A stretch of 64,000 nucleotides of DNA from JACVRW01 sp963850205 (GTDB lineage Bacteria > Actinomycetota > Thermoleophilia > Solirubrobacterales > Thermoleophilaceae). Every line of letters begins with the position of its first letter. Within the stretch, counting starts at the first letter, position 1. This document shows, in pieces, positions 16,084 to 24,174 of the stretch. The notes beneath the pieces are model-generated. The model had not been told where the DNA came from and searched no databases. It saw nothing but the letters and a program-made list of their open reading frames with translations. A program made the translations under genes and the position numbers. The DNA lies in NCBI GenBank assembly GCA_963850205.1, contig CAWKKJ010000017.1, positions 558,001-622,000 of the forward strand, given 5' to 3'.

Positions 16084-17817
16084 TGGCCACAGCGCCGATC
16101 GAGTTCCCGCCGCCGGTCGACTCGGCCAAGGAGTTCGTGGGCTCGCCCACGGACCCGGAGGACGAGCGGATCGAGGTGGGTGTGGTGATCGTGGGCGGCG
16201 GCCCAGCGGGCCTGGCCTGCGCGATCCGCCTGACCCAGCTGCTGGCCGAGGACGAGGCCGTGATGGAGTCGCTCGGAGAGGTGCCGGTGGCGTTGGTGGA
16301 GAAGGGCAAGACGCCGGGCTCCCACCTGCTGTCCGGGGCGATGATGAACCCCTCGGCGATGCAGGCCCTGTTTCCCGACGTCCCCGAGCAGGACTGGCCC
16401 ACCTACGGCACGGTCGACAAGGACACGGTCTACCTGCTGCCGAACCGCCGGATGTCGATCCCGCTGAAGCCCACCCCGCCCCCGTTCCGCAACCACGGCA
16501 ACCACGTGACCTCGGTGGCGCAGCTGGGGCGCTGGATGTCGGAGAAGGCCGAGGAGGCCGGCGTCTACATCCTGGGTGAGACGGCGGCCACGCGCCTGCT
16601 GGTCGACGACGGGGGCGTGGTCGGCGTCCGCTCGGGCGACAAGGGCCGCGACCGCGACGGCGAGGAGCTGTCGAACTTCGAGCCCGGCGCCGACCTGATC
16701 AGCAAGGCCACCGTGCTCTGCGAGGGCACCCAGGGCCACCTCACCGGCGCCGCGATCCGGCATTTCGACCTCGGCTCGGAGGACCCGCAGCAGTGGGAGC
16801 TCGGGGTCAAGGAGGTGTGGGAGGTCGAGAAGCCGCTCGACCGCGTCATCCACACGATGGGCTGGCCGCTGCGCTTCGGCGCGAAGTACCGCGAGTTCGG
16901 CGGCTCCTTCATCTACCCGATGGGCGAGGACCGGATCTCGATGGGGCTCGTGGTCGGGCTCGACTACCGCGACGCGCGCTTCTCCGCGCACGACGCCCTC
17001 CAGGAGCTGAAGCGCCACAAGCTGGTCGCCGGCCTGATCGAGGGAGGCAAGCGGGTGGGCTGGGGCGCCAAGACGCTCCCATCGGGCGGCTTCTGGGCGC
17101 GCCCGCGGCAGCTGTGGGCGCCCGGGCTCGTCCTGTGCGGCGATGGGGCGGGCATGGTCAACGTCCCGACGCTCAAGGGCGTCCACTACGCGATGCACGC
17201 CGGGATGTTCGCCGCCGAGGCGATCTTCGAGCGCCTGAAGGCCGGGGGCTCGTGCGAGGACCTGTCCAACTACGCGGCCAAGGTCGAGGGCTCGGTCGAT
17301 CCAGAAGGACACCTACCGCTCGCGCAACATGCGCCAGCCCTTCGCCAAGGGCTTCCTGGTGGGCGGAGCGGTGGCCAACATGATGGAGATCTCCGGCGGG
17401 CGCTTCCCCGGCGGGCGCTGGGCCACCCACGACGACGCCACGGTCGACGTCTTCGTCGGCGGCGAGCGCGACTACCCCAAGCCGGACGGCAAGGTCACCT
17501 TCGACAAGCTGTCGTCGGTCTTCGCCAGCGGCAACGCCACCCGCGACGACGCCCCCAACCACATCCGCATCCAGGAGGACGTTCCCCTCGAGGTCGCGCT
17601 CATGTGGCAGAACATGTGCCCGGCCCAGGTCTACGAGGTGCCGGACGAGGAGCTCGAGGGAGCGCGCAAGAACGGCAACGGCAAGCTCGACGGCAAGCAC
17701 GAGGTCAAGCTGCAGATCACGCCCAGCAACTGCGTGCAGTGCGGGGCCATCACGGCCAAGGGCGGCCGCCTGACGCCTCCCGAGGGCGGCGACGGCCCCA
17801 ACTATCAGGCCACCTGA
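16083..17817 (+). CDS. ETF:quinone oxidoreductase, frame disrupted once
   Basis: This membrane-associated flavoprotein/iron-sulfur enzyme moves electrons from ETF to quinone. The N-terminal FAD motif VVIVGGGPAGLACAI is near residue 35, followed by GEGTQGH-like segments, a quinone-site region and GDGAGMVNVPTLKGVHYAM. At about 17294 one extra G breaks the frame. Removing it joins VEGS to IQKDTYRSRNMRQPFAKGF and restores the C-terminal domain to the stop at 17817, about 577 residues in all, the normal size. In the C-terminal ferredoxin-like region I see MCPAQVYE and NCVQCGAI. The position that is normally the fourth cluster cysteine is Ile. The break is probably a sequence error; the missing cysteine is read directly. 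Confidence 0.85.
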
Positions 17818-17824
17818 GGGCGAG

Positions 17825-17848
17825 GGTGGCCTGCCAAGCCAGGCCACC
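17825..17848 (+). terminator. hairpin after the etf operon
   Basis: Arms GGTGGCCTG and CAGGCCACC enclose a 6-base loop just after the ETF-QO stop. The 17-base segment 17806-17822, which includes the stop codon, is repeated exactly at 17840-17856. The hairpin therefore looks as if it was created by a short duplication of the gene end. Confidence 0.4.
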
Positions 17849-17881
17849 TGAGGGCGCGAACCCTTCCGCTTCCGGGGCCTT

Positions 17882-17916
17882 GGTTCCTTGGTCGCCTATA
17901 TCGCGACTAAGGAACC
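17882..17916. terminator. bidirectional terminator-like hairpin
   Basis: A 14-base stem (GGTTCCTTGGTCGC / GCGACTAAGGAACC, one G-T wobble) with the AT-rich loop CTATATC lies between the convergent etf operon and the RAM-domain gene ending at 17929. It is well placed to terminate both. Confidence 0.55.
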
Positions 17917-17928
17917 ACGGTAGGCGGG

Positions 17929-18204
17929 TCAGCCCCCGAGCGAGAACATCGACTCCAGGTCGTGCTGGGAGAAGACCTCGAAGGCCACCATCGTGTAGGT
18001 GTCCTCGATCCCGCGGATTCGCGCCAGCCGGGTCGTGACCAGCTCGGCCAGCTGCTCCTGACGAGCCACGCGGAGAATGGCCACGAAGTCCCAGTTGCCG
18101 GTCACCGAGTAGGCCTCGGCGACCCCCTCGACGTCCGCCAGCTTGCCCCCGAGGGTGGCCATCGCCTCGCGCTCGGCCTTGATCAGCACCACCGCGTGGG
18201 TCAT
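17929..18204 (-). CDS. stand-alone Lrp/AsnC ligand-binding (RAM) domain protein
   Basis: This 91-residue protein consists only of the RAM sensor domain of Lrp/AsnC regulators, without the DNA-binding helix-turn-helix. VEGVAEAYSVTGNWDFVAIL is the typical GDYD-like central segment (here GNWDF), and RIRGIEDTYTMVAFEVF is the last strand. Such SraA-type proteins bind amino acids and can modulate full-length regulators through mixed oligomers. It is divergent from rpmE with a 40-base shared promoter region. The specific ligand is unknown. Confidence 0.85.
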   Translation of the reverse strand: MTHAVVLIKAEREAMATLGGKLADVEGVAEAYSVTGNWDFVAILRVARQEQLAELVTTRLARIRGIEDTYTMVAFEVFSQHDLESMFSLGG

Positions 18205-18228
18205 CGAGAAAACACCGAAAGCGGACCC

Positions 18229-18234
18229 TATACT
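18229..18234 (+). promoter_or_regulatory. -10 hexamer of a nearly leaderless rpmE promoter
   Basis: TATACT lies ten bases before the rpmE ATG, so transcription would begin within about four bases of the start codon. I see no convincing -35 and no strong Shine-Dalgarno. The same TAnnnT arrangement recurs before many genes in the window. Confidence 0.45.
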
Positions 18235-18244
18235 CGAAGAGACG

Positions 18245-18451
18245 ATGAAGACCGATATCCATCCTGACTACGGCCCCTCGCACGTTCGCTGCACCTGCGG
18301 CAACGAGTTCTGGACCCGTTCCACCAAGCCCGAGCTGCACGTGGAGATCTGCTCGAACTGCCACCCGTTCTACACGGGTCGCCAGAAGCTGGTCGACACC
18401 GGCGGCCGGGTCGAGCGCTTCCGCCGCCGCGCCGCGCGCTCGCGGCGCTGA
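18245..18451 (+). CDS. rpmE: 50S ribosomal protein L31
   Basis: This 68-residue large-subunit ribosomal protein is at the expected length. It is the zinc-binding form: MKTDIHPDYG start, then CTCG near residue 17 and CSNC near residue 37 as the metal ligands, followed by HPFYTGRQKLVDTGGRVERF, the most conserved part of L31. In many actinobacteria rpmE is followed closely by prfA and prmC and the atp operon. Here prfA is about 24 kb away, beyond the autotrophy island. Confidence 0.97.
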   Translation: MKTDIHPDYGPSHVRCTCGNEFWTRSTKPELHVEICSNCHPFYTGRQKLVDTGGRVERFRRRAARSRR

Positions 18452-18506
18452 GCGGGGGAGCCCCGACCGCCGCAACTCCGGCCGGCGGCGCGCGTTCTCA
18501 CGGAGC

Positions 18507-19268
18507 ATGCGCATACGGCTCGCAATCGTGTCGCTCGGTCTCCTCGGCGCCCTGGCGCCGGCGACGGCCCCTGCGCTCGAGACGAGCCCGGGCCCGCTCG
18601 CGGCCGCTCGCGCTCCCGCCGCGGTGAAGCTGGTGGAGTGCTCGCTCGCCGAGCAGGCCGCCACCTTCCGGGGCCGGATGAGCCGGTCGTCGGGCAGCTC
18701 GCGCATGGGCATGCGGTTCACCCTGCAGGAGCGCACCGGCGACGGCGGGTTCCGGGCGGTCGCGGCGCCCGGCCTGGAGCGCTGGCGCAGGTCGAAGCCG
18801 GGCGTGGGCACCTTCGCCTACCGCCAGGAGGTCCGCGCCCTCGCCCGCAACACCGCCTACCGCATGCGGGTGGACTTCCGCTGGTGGTCGGCCTCCGGGC
18901 CCGTGCTGCGCCGCGCGCGCCGGCTGTCGCCGGTCTGCCGCCAGTACGAGGCGCTGCCCAACCTCCGGGCGCGGGTGCTGGGAGCAGCGGCCACCAAGGT
19001 CGCGGGCGTGGTCCGCTACGCCGTGCGGCTGAGGAACGTGGGCCGGGCGGCCGCAGCGGCCGCGCCGGTGCGCCTGACCGTCGACGGCAACGTGGTCGAC
19101 ACCCGATCGGTGCCATTGGCCGCGGGAAAGCAGCGCACGCTCAGCTTCCGCGGACCTGAGTGTCGCCAGGCGGTGGAGGTACGCGCCGACCCGGACGCGC
19201 TGATCGTCGAGACCGTCGAGGACGACAACACCCAGCTCGTGGCGTGCGCCGAGCTCGTCCGCCGCTGA
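18507..19268 (+). CDS. secreted CARDB-like domain protein
   Basis: This 253-residue exported protein is of unknown role. The signal peptide covers about residues 1-24 (Arg-rich start, hydrophobic core, ALAPATAPA region). The first half (35-150) has no clear family and carries many Arg residues. The second half (about 150-250) has the pattern of a CARDB/immunoglobulin-like beta domain: LPNLRARVLG, YAVRLRNVGRAAA, PVRLTVDGNVVDTRSVPL, then a Cys and VEVRADPDALIVETVEDDN, which resembles the calcium-facing loop of CARDB repeats. A likely surface or extracellular adhesion function is inferred from the fold only. Confidence 0.7.
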   Translation: MRIRLAIVSLGLLGALAPATAPALETSPGPLAAARAPAAVKLVECSLAEQAATFRGRMSRSSGSSRMGMRFTLQERTGDGGFRAVAAPGLERWRRSKPGVGTFAYRQEVRALARNTAYRMRVDFRWWSASGPVLRRARRLSPVCRQYEALPNLRARVLGAAATKVAGVVRYAVRLRNVGRAAAAAAPVRLTVDGNVVDTRSVPLAAGKQRTLSFRGPECRQAVEVRADPDALIVETVEDDNTQLVACAELVRR

Positions 19269-19314
19269 CCCGACACCGCGGGCGGGCGGACGGCGCCCCG
19301 TTACGATGAGAACG

Positions 19315-20340
19315 GTGAGCGCTTCCCCCTCCAGCAACGGCGCCGCCCCGGATCGACCCCGCGAGGCCACCAAGGACGCGCCCATCGGCGGCCAGGCCGT
19401 GCTCGAGGGCGTGATGATGCGCGGCATCTCCACCTGGGCGGTGGCGGTGCGAAAGCCCAGCGAGGAGCAGCTCGCCGCCGGCGGCGCGGACAGCAAGGAG
19501 GGGGCCAAGGGCGAGATCGAGGTGGTCTCGGAGCCACTCGTCTCCTGGACCAAGCGCCATCGTCTGCTGCGCCTCCCCGTCGTGCGGGGGGTGGTGGCGC
19601 TGGCTGAGTCGCTCAAGATCGGCTTCCGGGCGCTGGGTCTTTCGGCCAACTACCAGGTGCCGCCGGGCGAGGACGGGGGGCAGGAGATCGGCGGCAAGGC
19701 CTGGGCGGGCACGATCGCCTTCGCCCTGCTGTTCGCCGTCGGGCTCTTCTTCCTGCTGCCGGCCGGCCTCACCAACCTCTTCCGGGACGAGATCCCGAAC
19801 TCGCTGCTGTTCGTGATCATCGAGAAACTGGTCCGGATCTCGATCTTCCTGGCCTACCTGTGGCTGATCTCCCGGATGCCGGACCTGCAGCGGGTGTTCC
19901 AGTACCACGGAGCCGAGCACAAGACCATCTCATGCTACGAGGCGGGCCAGCCGCTGACCCCCGAGACCGCACAGCAGTTCTCGCGCTTCCACCCGCGCTG
20001 CGGCACCAGCTTCCTGCTGCTGGTGATGATCGTGGCCATCGTGGTCTTCGCCCCGCTGGGCAAGCTCGACTGGCAGTGGTTGTTCATCTCGCGCATCGTC
20101 GGCATCCCGGTGGTGGCCGGCCTGGCCTTCGAGCTCATCAAGTGGTTCGGGCGCAACCGCACCAAGCGCTGGGCTCGCGCGCTGATGTGGCCCGGCATTC
20201 AGCTGCAGCGCCTGACCACGCGCGAGCCCGACCTGCCCCAGCTCGCCGTCGCGATCGCCGCCCTCGAGGCGGTGCTCGCAGTGGAGAACCCGCTCGCCGC
20301 GGCGGACGAGGACAAGGTGGGCATGGAGGTCGTCGCGTAG
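19315..20340 (+). CDS. DUF1385 membrane protein (YqhQ family)
   Basis: The product is a polytopic membrane protein of the DUF1385/YqhQ family, annotated as a predicted metal-dependent enzyme without demonstrated activity. Typical segments are PIGGQAVLEGVMMRG near the N-terminus, the long membrane helices around 140-190, VFQYHGAEHKTISCYE with its conserved His-Glu-His (about 200), and RFHPRCGTSFLLLV (about 222). I prefer GTG 19315 over ATG 19306, because a TACGAT -10-like hexamer covers the ATG and sits seven bases before the GTG. The gene is commonly found next to rpmE and prfA, which fits its place here. Confidence 0.88.
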   Translation: MSASPSSNGAAPDRPREATKDAPIGGQAVLEGVMMRGISTWAVAVRKPSEEQLAAGGADSKEGAKGEIEVVSEPLVSWTKRHRLLRLPVVRGVVALAESLKIGFRALGLSANYQVPPGEDGGQEIGGKAWAGTIAFALLFAVGLFFLLPAGLTNLFRDEIPNSLLFVIIEKLVRISIFLAYLWLISRMPDLQRVFQYHGAEHKTISCYEAGQPLTPETAQQFSRFHPRCGTSFLLLVMIVAIVVFAPLGKLDWQWLFISRIVGIPVVAGLAFELIKWFGRNRTKRWARALMWPGIQLQRLTTREPDLPQLAVAIAALEAVLAVENPLAAADEDKVGMEVVA

Positions 20341-20370
20341 GTCTAGTGCGCGTCCGGGCCGCATCGACCC

Positions 20371-21285
20371 GTGGCCATAACACTCACCCAGCTCCGCAGC
20401 TTCCTCGCGGTCCTGCGCACCGGCTCGGTCACCGGCGCCGCCGAGGAGCTCGTCGTCACGCAGCCGTCGGTCTCGGCCGCCGTCGCGGCCCTCTCCCGTG
20501 AGCTGGGCGTCGAGCTGACGCAGCGGGTGGGCCGCAACGTTCAGCCCACCCCTGCAGGCGAGGCCTTCGCCCCCTTTGCCGCCGACGTGATCGGCCTGCT
20601 CGACCAGGGTCAGATGGCCGCCCGCGAGGCCGCCGATCTGGCCTCGAGCCAGCTCCGGCTCGCGGCCGTCACAACGGCCGGAGAGCACATCGTGCCGCCG
20701 CTGATCGAGGCGTTCTCGAGCCTCCACCCGGACATCGCGGTGAGCCTCGAGGTGGGCAACCGCGCTCGCGTGCTCGAACGCGTGCGCCTTCACCGCTCGG
20801 ACGTGGCCATCGGCGGTCGCCCACCGGGCGGCGGCGTCACGGGCGAGCGCTTTCTCGACAACCCGATCGCGGTCATCACCAAGCCCGGCGATCCCCTCGC
20901 CCGCAGGCGCTCGGTCCCGATCGAGGACCTGGCCGAACGGCCCTGGCTGCTGCGCGAGGAAGGCTCAGGCACGCGCACGATGACCGAGGAGATCCTGGCC
21001 GCGAACGGCGTCGATCCGCCGGTGCTCACGCTCGGCTCGAACGGGGCGATCAAGCAGGGCGTGCGCGCCGGGCTCGGCGTGTCGATCCAGTCGCGTCTCG
21101 CCACTCGACTCGAACTGAAGCTCGGTCTGCTGACCACGATCTCTCTGAGCCCGCCGCTCCCCGCCCGGCACTGGTATCTGCTGCGGCCGGCGCACGGCCC
21201 GATGCGCCGGCCGGTGCTGGAGTTCCTGGCCTTCGCGCGGAGCGCCGAGGCGCGCGTGGCGATCGACGCGGCTCAGGAGTCCTGA
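20371..21285 (+). CDS. cbbR: LysR family regulator, probable CbbR
   Basis: The product is a LysR-type regulator of 304 residues. The N-terminal helix-turn-helix runs over about residues 2-60 (TQLRSFLAVLRTGSVTGAAE, TQPSVSAAVAALSRELG). The effector domain follows, with the hinge near 90. Context identifies it as CbbR, which senses Calvin-cycle metabolites and NADPH and activates cbb genes. Position is unusual: instead of being divergent from the cbb promoter, it converges on the operon end, overlapping the last phosphoribulokinase gene by 13 bases. Candidate binding palindromes lie about 5 kb away upstream of cbbL. The family is certain; the CbbR role is by context. Confidence 0.85.
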   Translation: MAITLTQLRSFLAVLRTGSVTGAAEELVVTQPSVSAAVAALSRELGVELTQRVGRNVQPTPAGEAFAPFAADVIGLLDQGQMAAREAADLASSQLRLAAVTTAGEHIVPPLIEAFSSLHPDIAVSLEVGNRARVLERVRLHRSDVAIGGRPPGGGVTGERFLDNPIAVITKPGDPLARRRSVPIEDLAERPWLLREEGSGTRTMTEEILAANGVDPPVLTLGSNGAIKQGVRAGLGVSIQSRLATRLELKLGLLTTISLSPPLPARHWYLLRPAHGPMRRPVLEFLAFARSAEARVAIDAAQES

Positions 21286-22217
21286 ACGCCGGAGAGGTTC
21301 GGCTCGCGGGTGCCCTCCCCGCCCAGCGCGACGGCGGCCCGTGCCATCACCAGGTGGTAGAGGATCAGAAGCTGGACCAGCGCCAGCGATTCGGAGCGGT
21401 GCAGATCGATCCCGACGGTGAACTCGCCTAGACGCTGGCTGCGCAGGTGCGTCGCGAAGTGGAGCTTCTCCCAGATCGACTCCTCCATCTCCGTCGCGCG
21501 CCCCGGGTCGATGTCGCCCGGGATGTGCAGGTGGCGCTCCGAACCCCGCTTCTCCAGGGAGATCGCGCGTGACCCGTTCCCGATGAACGGGGACAGATCG
21601 GGGTGGGGGAGGCCGTCGCGTAGCGCCACCTCGGCATCCAGGAAGTCGGGGTCGCCGTTCGCGCCGGACGAGAACGACACCACCATGTCGGCGTAGCGTT
21701 CCTGCGGTCGGATGAAGGCCGCCGAGTCCGGCTCGCGCCGGTCGAGCTCGCTGAGCACCTGGTCGGTCGTGTAGCCGCGGCGAGAGCAGTCCCGCTGCAC
21801 CTTCCACTTGCGCCTGAGGTCCTCGGGAGGCGCCAGGTAGACGCGCACGTCGTAGCACTCGCGCATGGCCGGAGTGTGGTAGCCGAGCAGGCCCTCGACG
21901 ATCGTGAAATCGTGTGGCTGGACGTGGACCGGGGGGCCGAAGGTCCCGTCGCTGTGGCGGTACACCGGCTTCAGGATCGCGTTGCCCTCCCGCAGGTGGT
22001 CCAGGTGCTGGCCGGCGATGTCGATGTAGTTGCAGTCGGGGTGCAGCGGGGTGATCGCGAGCTCGGCCCGCTGCTTGCGGTCGTAGCGGTGGTAGTCGTC
22101 GGTGCAGACGTGCGTGACCCTTTCCTCGCCCAGGACGCGGACGAGGCCGCGCGTGAGGGTGGTCTTGCCCGCCGCCGAATCCCCGACGACGCCGAGGATC
22201 ACCGGCCGTGGGATCAC
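21273..22217 (-). CDS. phosphoribulokinase, second tandem copy
   Basis: Phosphoribulokinase makes ribulose 1,5-bisphosphate, the RuBisCO substrate, from ribulose 5-phosphate and ATP. Its 314 residues include the P-loop GVVGDSAAGKTTLTRG near residue 8, CTDDYHRYDR (about 40) and HPDCNYIDIAGQHL (about 58), which bind substrate and include catalytic Asp/His positions, and EGLLGYHTPAMRECYDVRVY. Start GTG 22217 overlaps the stop of the upstream copy by 4 bases. The frame is open further upstream but that part is antisense shadow. It is clearly homologous to the neighbouring copy along its whole length yet diverged throughout, so this is an old duplication. It is last in the cbb operon. Confidence 0.92.
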   Translation of the reverse strand: MIPRPVILGVVGDSAAGKTTLTRGLVRVLGEERVTHVCTDDYHRYDRKQRAELAITPLHPDCNYIDIAGQHLDHLREGNAILKPVYRHSDGTFGPPVHVQPHDFTIVEGLLGYHTPAMRECYDVRVYLAPPEDLRRKWKVQRDCSRRGYTTDQVLSELDRREPDSAAFIRPQERYADMVVSFSSGANGDPDFLDAEVALRDGLPHPDLSPFIGNGSRAISLEKRGSERHLHIPGDIDPGRATEMEESIWEKLHFATHLRSQRLGEFTVGIDLHRSESLALVQLLILYHLVMARAAVALGGEGTREPNLSGVQDS

Positions 22218-23152
22218 CCCGCTGTCGCGGCCTCGGTCCGCGGCACGTCCCCGCCCAGCGCGTCGGCGGCCTTGGCCGTGACCAGCTGGTACAGGATCAG
22301 CAGCTGCACGAGCGCCAGCGACTCGGAGCGGGTCACCTCGTCGCCGACGGTGACCTCGCCCAGCCGCTCTGAGCGCAGGTGCGAGGCGAAGTGGAGCCGG
22401 TCCCAGATCGCCTCCTCGATCTCCTCGGCGTGCTCGGGCTCGATGTCCGCGGCGATCGTCACACGGCGTTCGGACTCGCCCTCGTCGATCGTGATCCCGC
22501 CGTCCCCCCCGCCGACGGGCGACAGGTCGGGGTGGGGCAGGGAGTCGCGCAGGAGCACCTCGGCCTCGAGCGCCTCCGGGCTGCCGCCCCGCCTCTCCCT
22601 GCTCTCCCTGAAGGAGACGACCATGTCGGCGTGGCGCTCCTGAGGCCGGATGAACTGGGCGGAGTCGGGCTCGCGCCGGTCGAGCTCGGCCAGCACCTGA
22701 TCGGCCTCGTATCCGCGCCGAGCGGTGTCGCGCCCGAGCTTCCACTTTCGGCGCAGCTCCTCGGGGGGCGCGAGATACACGCGCACGTCGTAGCAGTCGC
22801 GCATGTCCTCGGAGTGGTAGCCGAGCAGGCCCTCGACGACGGTGAAGGGCTTCGGGCTCACGTAGACCGGTGGGCCGAAGGTACCGTCATCGTGCTGGTA
22901 GACGGGCTTCAGTATCGGCTCACCGTCACGCAGCAGCCTCAGGTGCTGGGCGATGACGTCCACGTAGTTGCAGTCCGGGTGAAGCGGCGTGATGCCGCGT
23001 TCGGCGCGCTCCTTGCGGTCGTAGCGGTGGTAGTCGTCGGTGGGCACGGCGGTCACCTGCTCCTCACCCAGGATGCCCACGAGCCCCTGCGTGATGGTCG
23101 TCTTCCCCGCCCCGGAGTCCCCCACCACCCCAAGAATGATCGGGCGCGTCAC
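22214..23152 (-). CDS. prkB: phosphoribulokinase, first tandem copy
   Basis: This is the first of two adjacent phosphoribulokinase genes (312 residues). The P-loop GVVGDSGAGKTTITQG, PTDDYHRYDRKERAE, HPDCNYVDVIAQHLRLL and VEGLLGYHSEDMRDCYDVRVY are all present, with YLAPPEELRRKWKLGRDTARRG in the second half. Both copies share the C-terminal DRLHFASHLRSERLGE-type segment. The ATG overlaps the cbbX stop by 4 bases (ATGA), and the gene overlaps the downstream copy in the same way, so translation of the set is coupled. Whether the copies differ in regulation, form heteromers, or whether one serves another sugar phosphate is unknown. The gene symbol is by family only. Confidence 0.93.
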   Translation of the reverse strand: MTRPIILGVVGDSGAGKTTITQGLVGILGEEQVTAVPTDDYHRYDRKERAERGITPLHPDCNYVDVIAQHLRLLRDGEPILKPVYQHDDGTFGPPVYVSPKPFTVVEGLLGYHSEDMRDCYDVRVYLAPPEELRRKWKLGRDTARRGYEADQVLAELDRREPDSAQFIRPQERHADMVVSFRESRERRGGSPEALEAEVLLRDSLPHPDLSPVGGGDGGITIDEGESERRVTIAADIEPEHAEEIEEAIWDRLHFASHLRSERLGEVTVGDEVTRSESLALVQLLILYQLVTAKAADALGGDVPRTEAATAG

Positions 23153-24174
23153 GCGAACACCGAGCTCTGGAGGATGTCGCCGGCCTCGAGGGTGACGAGG
23201 TCCTCTCTGGTGACCTTCCCGCCCGAGTCGAACAGCCGGGTGGCGTGCCGCATGCGCGCGCGCTCGACGGCGTTGCGGATGCTGCGCCCGTGGGCGAAGC
23301 GAGGCTGCTCGAGCCGCCGCTCGACGTAGTCGCGCAACGCCTCGGCGGCCCCCTTGCTGAGCTCGTAGCCCTGTTGTGTGACCATCAGCTCGCCGATCTG
23401 GGTCAGCTCGTCGACGTCGTAGTCGGGGAACCTGATGTGGTGGGCCACCCGCGATCCCATCCCGGGGTTGGCCCGAAAGAACTCCTCCATCGGCTCCTCG
23501 TAGCCCGCCATCACCACCACGAGTTCCTCGCGCTCGGACTCCATCACGGCCAGCAGGACCTCGATCGCCTCTTGGCCGTAGTCGCGCTCGTTCTCGGGCC
23601 GGTGCAGGTAGTAGGCCTCGTCGATGAAGAGGATCCCGCCTCGCGCGCGCTTGACCACGTCCTTGGTCTTCGGCGCCGTGTGACCCACGTACTGACCCAC
23701 CAGATCGTCGCGGGTCACCGAGATCAGGTGCCCCTTGTCGATGTAGCCGAGGCGGTGAAGGATGTCGGCCATCCGCAGGGCTACTGTGGTCTTCCCGGTT
23801 CCCGGGCTGCCGGTGAAGCTCATGTGCAGGGTCGGGCGACGAGAGCTGAGACCCATCTCCTCGCGCAGCCTGTCGATCGCCAGCAGCGCGGCGACCTCCC
23901 GCAGCCGGCGCTTCACCGGCTCCAGCGCCACCAGCTCGCGATCGAGCTGTTCGAGCACCTCATCGATGCGCGCTTGGCGGACCACCGCCTGCACGTCGGC
24001 CTCGCCGTCGCTGACCGCCGCTGAGAAGTCGACCGAGTCGACCGCCTCCCCCGCCCGCGCGTCCTTGCGGGGCCGGACGACCGTGCCCCCGAACTCGTCC
24101 GAGAAGGAGGGCGAGCCCCGGTCCGCCTGCGGATCCAGCGGCCGGCCCGTCGTGTCGAGTCCGCGGGGGCTCAC
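23149..24174 (-). CDS. cbbX: red-type RuBisCO activase
   Basis: This AAA+ motor pulls on the large subunit C-terminus of red-type RuBisCO and releases inhibitory sugar phosphates from its active site. Its 341 residues comprise a poorly conserved N-terminal 90, then Walker A GSPGTGKTT (about 127), pore loop region QYVGHTAPKTK (about 165), Walker B ILFIDEAYYL (about 185), sensor 1 VVVMAGYEE (about 218) and an arginine-finger segment near GMGSRVAHHIRF. RFAHGRSIRNAVERAR is the C-terminal lid. The location between cbbS and the phosphoribulokinases, with 4-base overlaps on both sides, is the standard red-type arrangement and independently supports the RuBisCO class. Confidence 0.95.
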   Translation of the reverse strand: MSPRGLDTTGRPLDPQADRGSPSFSDEFGGTVVRPRKDARAGEAVDSVDFSAAVSDGEADVQAVVRQARIDEVLEQLDRELVALEPVKRRLREVAALLAIDRLREEMGLSSRRPTLHMSFTGSPGTGKTTVALRMADILHRLGYIDKGHLISVTRDDLVGQYVGHTAPKTKDVVKRARGGILFIDEAYYLHRPENERDYGQEAIEVLLAVMESEREELVVVMAGYEEPMEEFFRANPGMGSRVAHHIRFPDYDVDELTQIGELMVTQQGYELSKGAAEALRDYVERRLEQPRFAHGRSIRNAVERARMRHATRLFDSGGKVTREDLVTLEAGDILQSSVFA

